A DNA stretch of 64,000 bases from Sphaeramia orbicularis. Its lineage: Eukaryota > Chordata > Actinopteri > Kurtiformes > Apogonidae. Numbering within the stretch: position 1 is the stretch's first letter; each line of letters opens with the position of its first letter. Under the pieces are notes generated by a model. It ran no database searches and was not told where the DNA came from. It saw only the letters and a list, made by a program, of their open reading frames with translations. This document shows, in pieces, positions 47,444 through 64,000 of the stretch. The stretch spans positions 27,204,023 through 27,268,022 of the forward strand of contig NC_043965.1 in NCBI RefSeq assembly GCF_902148855.1. Direction: 5' to 3'. A program made the position numbers and the translations under genes.

Positions 47444-50400
47444 TCATTCATCATCTGGTTTGGCCATTGAAGGACATGTGGGACGTCCAGAAGCAGGCAA
47501 AAGGTTTTCCCAGTACTCTCGACGAGCCCTACAGCAGATTCAGATGTTCAGCACAGGGTTTAGTTTTCATTGGCAGTGGCTCAACTTTTGTTCCATCTTA
47601 CCTGGCTCTGACCCAGGGTTTGGTGTGCATCTGCAGACCAGCACCCCACAGTCCATGCTTCTCTGAGGCTGGTGGTAGGAATCCTCTCTCTGCAGCAAGC
47701 TCCTCTGATATAGCTCTGATATGGTATGTTTCAAATCCGCAGCAGCCACCAATATATCGAATCCCAGCATTGTAAGCCTCTCTGGCGTATTTATGAACAT
47801 CCCAGCGAGTCATTGCTCTGGCCTCCAAAGCTGACAACAGAGAAAAATGTACAAAGACAGAAAGACAAAAAAATACATCTGTGGTCATTCTGATAAATAC
47901 CAAATATAGTTAGCCAATGAATGTTACTCTGAATTCTTATACACTAACCAAATGGGAACTCTGGTAGACTGAGATATCCACTGTGGTTGCATTCAGGTGT
48001 ATGAAAACCAAGTGGTTGGATCATGAGATGGGCTTTTAGACCAGCTTTCTCTAATCCCTCCTTCATCAGCTTCACTGTTCGGATGCATGTCAAAGGATCC
48101 AAGTGGCAATTTACTCCGACAATGTCAGCTCCTACAAAAAAACAAAAAACAAAGTTAATCCATTGATTTTTAGTAACAATAAAAACACATTTCAGAAGGT
48201 TGTGGTACCAGCTTTGACCAGTCTGACAGCACACTCTCCGGGGGGGACTCCACTCATGTCTCCTTCAGGGGAAATGCACAGTGTTGCACCCACTGGTTTT
48301 CCACTGGTCTTCAGTACCTCCACTGCCCACACTGCCTCTTCCACATAAGAAAAGAACTACAAGAGAAATATTTCAATGTTTGATATAAACTCTAAAGATG
48401 AGAAAAATATATCTTGCACCTTGTGGCTACAACTCAACAGTGCTATCACCTCTGCCATAAAGAAGTCTATGTCCTTCTTAAGGAAGTCATCCATCTGTTT
48501 CTTAAAGATAGCCTTGACCTCAGTCTCGTTCTGACTGTTCAGATAACAGGGAGTTTGGGAAACGCCACCTGCGACCAGTCCATCTCCTTCATTGGCGACT
48601 TCTCTGGCCAGGTCACAGGCTGCCTCATTGATCTGAGCTCCCTGAATAAAGAACACACCGAAGTCATCCCTAATGTGTGTATTATTTACATCCAGGATCA
48701 CAGATCTAATGGTGTTATCTCTTATTTGATGCTTCACACTGACTGTGATGTTGGTCACATTGCCGCTGATCTCCAGTTTATCCTCACTGCAGTAGAAGGT
48801 GAACGTCTGAAGCACATTGGCTCCTGCTCTGAGGAACTCCCTGTGCAGCTGCCGCACTGACAAAAACACAGAAAACAAAGGAGCCTCTTCTATGAAAACT
48901 CACAGATAAGATACACACAGCGCAGAGAGGGTCTTACAGTTGGTTTGTACCTGCTTCAGGATGTTCAACAGCAGCCTCAGGTGTCCAATGTCCAGCCTTT
49001 ACATAACCACGTCGTTCTAATTGCAGCACATAACCTCCATCACCTACGACCACTTCTCCAGCGTTCAGTCGCTCCAAGATCCCCTGAAACACACAAATAC
49101 ATACCAAAACTTGAACACGTAAAGCATTATATGTGTAAAGATTCTTAATTTGATTAATATAAACACACAAACCATCATTCCAGAAAATTTAGGAAATTTT
49201 TCTAAAATGCAAAAAAATGCCTAAAATCTGATTTCTTTAATTAAATTGAATGTTAAATTACTTATAAGCACAAAGACAAGATTTTAAGGTTATCACCCCA
49301 AAACTCATCTGTATTTAACAAATGTAAACAAATGTAGATTTTACTTTGTACACCAAACTCAGACAGACACAAAATTACACTGAAAAGTTTTAATTCAGTT
49401 ATACCTTATACTGTCAGTCAGTTCAAAGAGAACTAATTGATGCAAAGAGGGACCACAGCATTTGCAATGTCTGAGGAAACTTATACACAATCATGTTGAC
49501 CAAACCATAATGACTATGTTTTATTGTGCTTTTATCAAATCATTTCTTTAGTGTTATGGTTTGGTTAGTCAACATTAAACAAAGAAAACTCTAGATCAAA
49601 TATTAAATATTCTAATCATCTTCTTGGTGAGTCACAGCTGAGTCCAGCGTCCCTGTACATTGGGCATGTTCAGAAGATAGAAACCTCCATTTTAAATGAT
49701 GACTCCCACCCTTTGCACTACCACCTTCAACTTCTTCCCTCCAAACAGAGGTTTGTATTCCCATGATGTAAGGCACAACAGTTCAAATACTGTTTCTGCT
49801 GCTACAGAAACCCTGCGGTGGTTTGGACTTCTTTATTACCCCGCCCCCCCAAAGGGGAGGCAAGAGATATTGTTTTTGGTTCTGTTTGTTTGTTTTGTTG
49901 TTTCTTTGTTAACACTCAAGCAGCAAAACTATTGTTTGAAGTCATACCAAATTGGGTTTATAGATTCCCAGTGACCCAGAATAGATGTCATTACATTTTG
50001 GGCAAAGTAGGTCAAAGTTTGCATGTTTTATGGATTTTTTAAAATCTTTTTTTTTCTCCCATTTACTTATAATGGGCAAAATTTCAAATGTCTATAAAAA
50101 CATCAATTTTGTTTCGATTTACTTCAAACTTGGTACATATATAGAGGCAATTAATATGCTGGCATCAGCACACATATAGATATGATGAGATAAGCTGGAT
50201 CGATGCCAAAATAAGTTACAAAACATTTGAGGGGTGGGGTTTGTTGTGCCTGGTACCTCGTGTTGGGAATTAAACTTATTTTTATTTGATTTTTAACTTC
50301 TTCAAACTTTTTTTCACCTACATCTTAGTCCAGAGATTTATTTATATCTTTTACCACTATCATTGTTTTATTGACCCATCTCTGTCTTATCTTTAACGTC

Positions 50401-51665
50401 CTTACTGGTGGAACTCTGCAAAACAAATCTACCTACAGGTGTAAATAAAGTAACCTGAACCTGAACCTAAAGAATATTTCACAAAATTACAAATAATTTA
50501 GGTTGTTCATCATCTGTGGTACATTATACTCTGAAAAGAGTCCAGGAAAATCTTGATGCAAAAACACTAACGGTTAAATCAATGTTTAATGTGTGTGACC
50601 TTAAAGCACACAACAGTCTCTCGTCCTCAGGATTTTGATAAGCAGTTGTCATTGTGTATAGTAATGTAACCTATAACTGTATTACACAAGTCCTTTATCA
50701 ATTCTTTGAAGTGAGTATTCATTAAACTTCTGTGGACCTGAGTTCAGATGGACTGAAGGACAGCTGGAATGTGCAGTTGTCACACGAGTCCTCTGTTCAG
50801 CTTGTTTTCATCAAAAACAGATGAGAAGAAACCATCCAGACTGTTATCAGAACAATGTGCACGAGCAGCATCTGTAATAGTTTGGAGTTGCATTGGTGTG
50901 TGTGATGGTCTGGGGGTGCATCAGTGCCCACATGTCTGACCTGTGTATGTGTGAAGGAACCATCAAGTCAAGTCTTGCATACAGTAAGAAAAAATACAGA
51001 AAAATCACATTAGCAAAAATAACTGTGATATTTGTATTCTTCTCACCAACTGGCTGAATGTGAATAAATCTAAATTTATAAAATATGATTAATTGGGTCA
51101 GTGAAAACACTAAAAACATTTTATTTGCACTTTTGTTTGTTAAATAAAGATGAGTGAATTAAGAATTACAGACGTTAGTTTTTTCATTACATTTAAACAA
51201 ATGTCCCAGCTTCTCTCAAAGTGTTTTTTTTTTTTTTTTTTAAACAAATGCTTTAACAACATACCTTCTTTCTAGGCTGAAGATTGTGGCAGGTTTACTT
51301 GAAAAACAGGAAACTTGATTTGAGATACTGGAATGTGCATGCAAGTAAATATTATCTAGACTCTGAATTTGACTACTATTACCTACTGTTTAGCCTGGAA
51401 CACAATTCAGAATAGCTAATATATTACAGTGTTAATTCATAACTTTTATAACTATTATGTAACCTAACCATTAACAAATACAGACCATTCCCCTGACAGA
51501 ATCTTGGATCCAAATATTTATCCAAATGTGGCTGATACAACATATAGCTGGCAAATTAATAACTATGATGACAAAGTTTTTCCTTTCTTTGATTATAGCT
51601 CAAAATATAATACGCATTGTTAACATCTACAACTGCTTTTTGCTTACCCTTTTTTTGTTTTCCAT
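47444..51665 (-). CDS. bhmt: Betaine-homocysteine S-methyltransferase, copy B (short C-terminus)
   Basis: A tandem duplicate of copy A with the same eight-exon plan: 51665-51648, 49083-48951, 48856-48744, 48641-48450, 48356-48209, 48131-47949, 47830-47602 and 47528-47444; phases close, 366 residues. Exon lengths 2-8 equal those of copy A. Exon 1 (M E N K K R, donor GTAAGC) is a tiny exon 2.6 kb upstream. It joins to [12 protein letters not shown] and is the least certain piece. Zinc ligands are Cys210, Cys292 and Cys293, and Phe153 stands for human Tyr160 ([12 protein letters not shown]). It differs from copy A at scattered residues ([24 protein letters not shown]) and ends SMAKPDDE, so the long BHMT C-terminal arm is absent here too. 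Intron 3 (102 nt) has no stop in frame. All critical residues except the Tyr are kept, so it is likely functional. Confidence 0.9.
49084..51647 (-). other. Intron 1 of bhmt copy B
   Basis: The first 300 bp match copy A. Beyond about 49400 it is unrelated. At about 49840-50260 lies a probable repeat (CCCGCCCCCCCAAAGGGG, GAGGCAAGAGATATTG), family unknown. A T-run at 51227-51241 and AT-rich DNA fill the rest. Confidence 0.6.
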
Positions 51666-51978
51666 TGCAGACAGGTCTCAAATATAACTTAAAATCAGAG
51701 CTCCAGAGAAAAGTAGCTGTACAGAGATCACAGACTTAAAAACTCCATTTCCTGGGTGGGGAGGGGTGGGACCTAGTCTCACCTTACAGGCCATACCCAT
51801 CCATTGGTCCAACCATATAGACAGTAGCCTGGAAGAAGGCTGGTCCAGAATTTTAATGTCAGTTAAAGATTTATTTACAGAAAATTAGATCCGAAGAGTT
51901 TTTCATTAGAATGTTTAAGATATCACCTTTTCTGTAAAATGTATTTCTTAGATTAAATAAATGGAATTGAAATAACCC

Positions 51979-52797
51979 CAGAGCATAGAAAAAGTATTCA
52001 CCTCCTTTTATTGTTTTCAAAAATGAATACATGGTCAGTATAATTTGCCAGTTATGACAAGAATTTACAAGAAAAAATTCTTGAATGTCTAAGTGAAAAC
52101 AAATCTTTACAAAAGTCAATTCCTTAAATATTCATATCATATAAAGTAAGTGATTTGTTCCAGTCAGCACCTTCACCTACACCTTTGACCACAATCACTG
52201 AGTCTGTGTAGATAGGTCACATCTGGACAATGTAATTTTCCTTCATTTTTCTTCGCAAAACTTTTCAAGCTCTGTTACATTGTCTGGAGATTAGACATGG
52301 ACAGCCTATTTTGACTCAGACACAAATTCTCTATTGGACTGAGGTTTAGGTTTTGACTCTACCTTTCCAGAAAATTCACCTTATTAGCTCTAAACCATTT
52401 TTGTGTAGCTTCCCCTGTATGTTTTAACTCATTGTTTTGCATCCCCACAGCATGGTATTGCCAGCACTAAGTTTCAAAGTGGGAGTGGTGTGTTTGTGGT
52501 GATCAGACCAAAGAACCTTCTCCTCTTTCACCTTGGAGTTTCCCTCATGCCTGTGGGTGAACTCTATACAAGATTTCTTCAATGGTGACTTCGTCTTTGC
52601 CCCTATCTGATAAACCTTTGACTGGAGAAGAAACCAGGCAACATTTATCTTCACAGTCTCTTTCATTCCAGCTGCTGAAGCTTGTAACTCTGTCACAGTT
52701 ATTATATGTGTCTCTGTGTCCTCCATCACCAGTCTCCATATTCAGTGTTCGTGAAGGTTCTTTCCATTTGTTAACCATGGACTTAAATGACCTCTAG
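51979..52797 (-). mobile_element. Decayed Tc1/mariner transposon fragment
   Basis: The end CAGAGCATAGAAAAAGTATTC followed by CACCTCC is the typical terminus of a common fish Tc1-like family. On the minus strand the text then follows the 3' half of a Tc1 transposase gene: blocks such as CATCCCCACAGCATGGTATT, CTGTGTAGATAGGTC and CAAGCTCTGTTACATTGTCT (plus-strand spelling) match that family from memory. The frame is full of interruptions and the other terminus is missing. It is an old, inactive copy. Confidence 0.75.
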
Positions 52798-53051
52798 TGG
52801 ATGTTTAGTGATCAGGAAGTGTTTTGTATCTATCCCGTTTTTTTTTTTTGTTTTTTTTTCCCCATTAACCTTTAATCAGACCTAGCTGCTTGGAGTGTTT
52901 GTTTTTCATCTTCATGTTGTTATTGTGGACAGGAATGCTGATTAACCAGTTACTGAACCTTAGAGACACATGTGTTTTTACACTTCAGACACAGTCATAG
53001 TAGCTTCTGCATTTAGCTTGTTCTGATTCTGGTGTTGATCATGGTTCAATG

Positions 53052-53548
53052 TTAACCCTGAAAGACCCAAAAACATCTGCTTATCTGAAATTTTAACAAC
53101 TGTTGAACCATCAGTCCCACCAATGCATTCAAATGTTGAGGTAAAATGCAGTTTCTTATCTTTTCAATAGCATCAGATGTCTTTTTTGTAGTGTGGTGAA
53201 CACTGACATCTTCTGCAACACTGATTAATCAGTAAAGCCCATGTAGTTTGACAAATGACAGTGGTTGTAGACGCTTGTTTTTATGTAGAATCAATGGCAT
53301 ATTTTCCTGAAAAAAGTTATATTTTCTTCAGTTTTCTCTGTTTTGATATAATAACCTTTGAATTTACTTAGTTTTAAATTGAATACAGGAAAATACCTGG
53401 CTTTGACAGGGAAAATCCAAAGCGCAAATGAAAATATTATAAGAAATGGTAATAAATAATTTCATAATAGTTAAATGTAGAGATAAGTTCTTTTGGGCAT
53501 CACCAAAAAAAAAAAAAAAAAAAAAAGTTCTGTGTCTTTATGGATTAA
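53052..53548. mobile_element. TTAA MITE related to the 8601 element
   Basis: The left end TTAACCCTGAAAGACCCA and right end TGTCTTTATGGATTAA are imperfect inverted repeats with TTAA flanks. An interior block TGGTTGTAGACGCTTGTTT is shared with 62258-62276. A poly-A run lies at 53505-53526. Confidence 0.7.
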
Positions 53549-54149
53549 TGTTGATGTCAACAGACATCTTTATAATGAATGTCCCTTTATTTCTACACTT
53601 CACTTTATTCTAATGTGGAAAGAGGGAGAGCATTCAAGAATTTCATAACGTGATGTAACTCCTAACCTTTCATTCCCTGTATAAGACAATAACACCTCTT
53701 ATCTCTGTTAGTCAGTCACTTTTAAGTGGGTGAAAATGTTATCACAAATGTTAAATAACAGATTTTAAAAATGTATTCACATTGGTTAATAGAACTTAGT
53801 TTTTACTTTTACATTAAGGTGTTTTGGACAAATTCTTATTTCAAAAAGCCATATTGTATCAACAATGATTCAATTTAAAAAGCAATAAAGGGGAAAACAT
53901 CGAATGAGGTGAATACCTTTTATAGGCATTATTTAAGAGTGTTATCGAGCACACTAAAATGAAGCTCTAAAGGCAATATTTACTTTCTTACATAACAAAT
54001 CCACCTTTGTACAGTTCAAGCTGGTTTTGTTTGGTTTTTCAACGTAAACAAATGCCATTTCTAATTTTCTCCTATGGAGGAAGCCGTCTCACTATTCGAG
54101 GATCGACACAGAAGAAGAAGAAAAAAGACGAGGAAGAAGAAGCTGAAGA

Positions 54150-54170
54150 TGACGTCACTTCCTGGCGGGG
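54150..54170. promoter_or_regulatory. Candidate cenph promoter: CRE, ETS and E2F-like sites
   Basis: The palindromic CRE TGACGTCA is followed directly by CTTCCTG (ETS type) and GGCGGGG (E2F/Sp1 type), about 710 bp before the cenph start codon. An acceptor (CTTTACTGTCAG) lies two bases before the ATG, which suggests a non-coding first exon near here. A cell-cycle-type promoter would fit a kinetochore gene. Confidence 0.4.
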
Positions 54171-54878
54171 TTTCAGTCTGAAAAGCGGATGTAAATAAAA
54201 GCAGTTTGTGGTAAAACACTTGTGTTTTTGACAGTCGTTGATAGTTAATGCTAAGATATTTACTTTATAAATGCAATATAACTATATACGACATAACAAT
54301 ATCCAGCTGGTGTAACGGAGTTCTCAGAGAAAAGGGGGGATTACAAAGTATTTGGAACAATAACGTCAGTACGTGTCTGTCGGTTTTATTTGACTTAAGT
54401 TTATCTGCTTAAAGGATAAGATATTTAAAACTGTAGTTGTTGGTTTTTAGCATTAAATGCTGTAAAATAGAAATATTTATATGCCTTATTTTTAAAAGTT
54501 AGTTGACACGGTGTGTTTAATGGACGTTTTATGTTCTCTGACTTAATCAGTTTAAATGAAATGTAGTAAATAAGCCAGTTATCCCCAGAACAACATTTAA
54601 TTTGCTGTTAACATGTTTATGCATTAAACAAGAGTCCTGCAACAGGTATAGTTTATAGGTATAATTCTAGGAAACAACCGTACTTCTTCCATAATGACCA
54701 AACATTGTTATCAGCACTCTGTCTTTCATCTTGCATATTTGTTTGCACAGATTTGATTGTAGTTTAATGCCCAGCAATGACTTATGCAGTGTACTATTGT
54801 TATTGGGTTATTAGAGGTATGTTTATGAGACACACCATTTCATGTGTCCTGTCTCTCTAAGCTCCTTTACTGTCAGTT

Positions 54879-56570
54879 ATGGATCAACCTGAAGAAATGG
54901 GCAGCTTCAGCCAACCAACAGAGGCTGTGGGGCTGAATGATGATCCTGCTCCTGACGGCTCAACCGGACAGAAGGACACCTCCACTACAGACATGCTGAG
55001 GTTCCTCTACATCTTACTTAACACTGTTGTAATTCAGTATCACTTGTCAATGCCTGAAATTCACCTTCTGTTGAAAAACCAACATCAATTTTTGCTTTCT
55101 TAATAGAATAAAAAAACAGATGTCAAACCAGTGCTTTGAGATGGCTGTGCATCTCCAAGCAGGTACAGTGCATAAATATGACTATTATTTCTAGTGATAT
55201 GTTTTCAATGTAGTCACAGATAAATAAATCAGGTTTTTAATTATAGGGAAAACTAAGAGATCATGCAGCTCATCTGAAGCTGAGAGAGACTTGTAAGTGT
55301 TAAAAATTAATGGATCTAAAATGTACACAGATGTGTGTTTTTTATTAATTTTTGTTTAAATGTCACAGGCCGGATTATGTGAGTGAGTTGGAAAGAGTCA
55401 AGACCACTCATTTCAACAGCACAATGATATTACACAGGTAAACCTTGTGTTATAAACAAACATTATTTTTCAAGTGCTGTTTGTTTTTGCACAAATGTAC
55501 AAATAAACAGATGTATATAAAAAAAATGATATTTCCTAAATATAAAACAAGTATGCATATAAATAAAACACTGTTTATCATGTGTTTCAGAATGCAAATG
55601 TGGCATGCTGTTGCAGAAAAGCTGAGACAGAAAGATTCAGATGCAGAGTAAGTCAACTGTCAACACTGATTTATTGTGATGAATAGTTTTGGAATAAAAT
55701 ATTTATTTCTTTGTCAGTGAGCTGAAAGGAGTGAGTGATCGATGTATGGCCCTCTGCTCACAAATAAAACATCTTCAGCAAGTAAGTAAAGCCATCTGTT
55801 GCCAATAATTCACTTTTACAGCTACCAGCGAATACTTCCTCAACACTGTTAATTCTCCCATTTCCTTTAACAGGAGTCAAGAGGTCTTCAAGAGGAAATA
55901 TCAGAATTACAAAAGAAAAGGCTTGGTACTTTAACCGTATTCAACTGAATTTGTTTTGATTTTGACTTTTGAAAAAAATTAAAACAAGCCATCGTTTGTC
56001 TCTGAATTTTCTTCTCTGCAGAGATGAAGCGGCTCACAAATGAAAAAATGAAAGAGATGGAACAGTTGAAATCCAAGAAAGAACATCCAGATACAGAGAA
56101 GTACAAAGCCGCTTTGGAGAAAGGACAGTCGAACCTGGAGAAATATAAACAGATGGCCGTCATGGCACAGAATGTCCTGAGGGTAAATTGTACTGCAGTG
56201 TTAGAGTATGAGTCCTGTACCTAATGATTATGGATTAATCTGTCTTTTTTGTACTAATTATTTAGACAGTCAGTTTAAAATCACATACAGCAAATAACAC
56301 TTTTCTGGATCACTGAAATAAATTATAAAATCTGGGAAGTTTTTAGCTGACACCTCAATAACAAACACACTGATCGTTTCAACTTTAGCATACACATTTC
56401 TCTGTTCAAAGATTGAAACACTTCTTGCACTGATATTAGATTTTGATGCAGTAATATATGTAAATGTTTCTTTTCAGGGTCTTCTCTTGGCCTATAAAGT
56501 CAACTGGCTGGATGATCCTGCACTTCGTGATATTGCCATGACGCTAGAAGAGTTTCCCATCTCTGACTAG
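54879..56570 (+). CDS. cenph: Centromere protein H, complete
   Basis: CENP-H is a subunit of the constitutive centromere-associated network (CENP-H/I/K/M) at the inner kinetochore. Nine short exons: 54879-55000, 55107-55162, 55247-55292, 55369-55437, 55591-55647, 55718-55781, 55874-55925, 56022-56182 and 56478-56570. All have AG/GT borders and closed phases, giving 239 residues (human 247). The N-terminus is acidic and low-complexity (about 1-38). Residues from about 40 to 210 are charged and helical, as expected for the coiled-coil body. The C-terminal block AYKVNWLDDPALRDIAMTLE matches the conserved human end GSKVNWAEDPALKEI. The ATG has G at -3 and +4. The gene ends 0.66 kb before dimt1 on the same strand. 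The middle of the protein diverges strongly, which is usual for this family. Confidence 0.9.
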
Positions 56571-57225
56571 AGGTTGAATCTTGTTGTTGTATATTTGTGT
56601 GATCATTGTAAAATAAATGCGTAAACTTTAAAACCAACTTTGATGATTGTTTGAGTTTTCAATTATTAGATTTAGCACTTTCTAGGATGTTTTCAAAGTC
56701 ATTTTTAAACACAATTACGCAAATAACCCTTTTCTTAAGGCTAACTAGCATACATGTGGTCCAGAGGAATATTTATATAGGAAATGATTATGATGATTAT
56801 TTTTGCAAGTTAGGTTAATATGAACTTTGAATGGTAAGGGAAAAGTGTAAGGAGTTGTAATATGATAAATGTGGATTTTGATATAGAGAGGCTTGACTTG
56901 TTTCAGCAAAAAAAAGACTCAAAGATTGATAATTAAAGTTAGATTAGCCTACGTATTTGTGTCAATTAAGAATTCTCAAATTAAAATTCAGCCGTATTTC
57001 AGTTCTAAGGCTTAACATTTGTCAAACAAAAGCTACCTTTATGAACCTGAAAGCAGTAATGAAGGGCTGCTGCCGATAGAGGGCGCCGCTGAGCTGAGGA
57101 CAGGTCAGTTAATCAGTGCAAGAAGAAGACGAGCTAACACGTGTGTACTCAAAAACCTGTACAGGATTGTTTAATCGTTTCGTATTTAAGTTTTCGGTCC
57201 ATAAATCGAAATAAATCTAGCAAAA
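56571..57225. other. cenph-dimt1 intergenic region
   Basis: It holds the cenph 3' end with its polyadenylation signal and the presumed dimt1 promoter and leader, GC-richer around 57065-57140. No further gene. Confidence 0.6.
56612..56617 (+). terminator. cenph polyadenylation signal
   Basis: AATAAA 42 bp after the stop; the first canonical signal on this strand. Confidence 0.7.
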
Positions 57226-63988
<6,763 letters not shown>

Positions 63989-64000
63989 TGAGTACCTGTC

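Larger units (their letters stand above)
51666..54149. other. Intergenic region between bhmt copy B and cenph
   Basis: It holds the 5' flank of copy B, a decayed Tc1-like transposon (51979-52797), a TTAA MITE (53052-53548) and AT-rich DNA. No gene was seen. bhmt copy B and cenph are divergently oriented, about 3.2 kb apart. Confidence 0.65.

Noticed and set aside
48414-48860. 148-codon plus-strand frame over bhmt copy B, mirrored at 38632-39057 over copy A (141 codons)
   Set aside because: Both lie antisense to conserved bhmt exons 3 and 4. Their similarity to each other follows from the similarity of the exons, and they have no recognisable domain.
54007-54198. 63-codon frame with KKKKKDEEEEAEDD
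   Set aside because: The charged run comes from a GAAGAAG purine tract next to the likely cenph promoter, not from a conserved protein.

Overview
The window is a piece of a ray-finned fish (teleost) nuclear genome. This rests on vertebrate exon-intron genes with short introns, many palindromic DNA-transposon derivatives (MITEs) of fish type, and proteins that align from memory with vertebrate HOMER1, JMY, BHMT, CENP-H and DIMT1. The species cannot be told. No virus-derived element was recognised.

Layout. 1-9.7 kb: the last five coding exons of homer1 (+), encoding the C-terminal coiled coil. 9.7-14.9 kb: a convergent intergenic stretch. 14.9-27.7 kb: a complete ten-exon jmy gene (-), encoding an actin nucleator with three WH2 motifs and a CA tail. 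Its second intron holds an intact tRNA-Gln(CTG) on the opposite strand. 27.7-31.3 kb: the CpG-rich jmy 5' side, then AT-rich DNA. 31.3-36.4 and 42.3-45.7 kb: two halves of a decayed tandem tRNA-Gln array, about 19 copies, all +, one clearly intact. Each half is followed by a betaine-homocysteine methyltransferase gene (-): copy A at 36.7-41.0 kb and copy B at 47.4-51.7 kb. The order suggests that a unit of tRNA array plus bhmt was duplicated. 54.9-56.6 kb: complete nine-exon cenph (+). 57.2 kb to the right edge: the first nine exons of dimt1 (+), cut by the window end.

The order homer1-jmy-bhmt and the gene orientations match human 5q14.1 as I recall it, so this is conserved synteny. cenph and dimt1 also lie on human 5q, but further away. 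The genes have separate jobs: synaptic scaffold, actin nucleation and p53 co-regulation, methionine regeneration, kinetochore, and 18S rRNA dimethylation. They do not form a pathway.

Most interesting points: both bhmt copies lack the usual C-terminal extension and end like mammalian BHMT2, and both carry Phe for the substrate-site Tyr160; copy B has an open in-frame 102-nt intron; one tRNA-Gln body carries a proline anticodon; a 796-bp near-perfect palindrome sits in intron 1 of bhmt copy A; two 200-bp palindromes at distant sites share their ends; and a 31-bp minisatellite between the bhmt genes repeats an antioxidant-response-like core with a CCAAT box. All exon limits were worked out by hand from splice sites and reading phase; the phases close in every gene.
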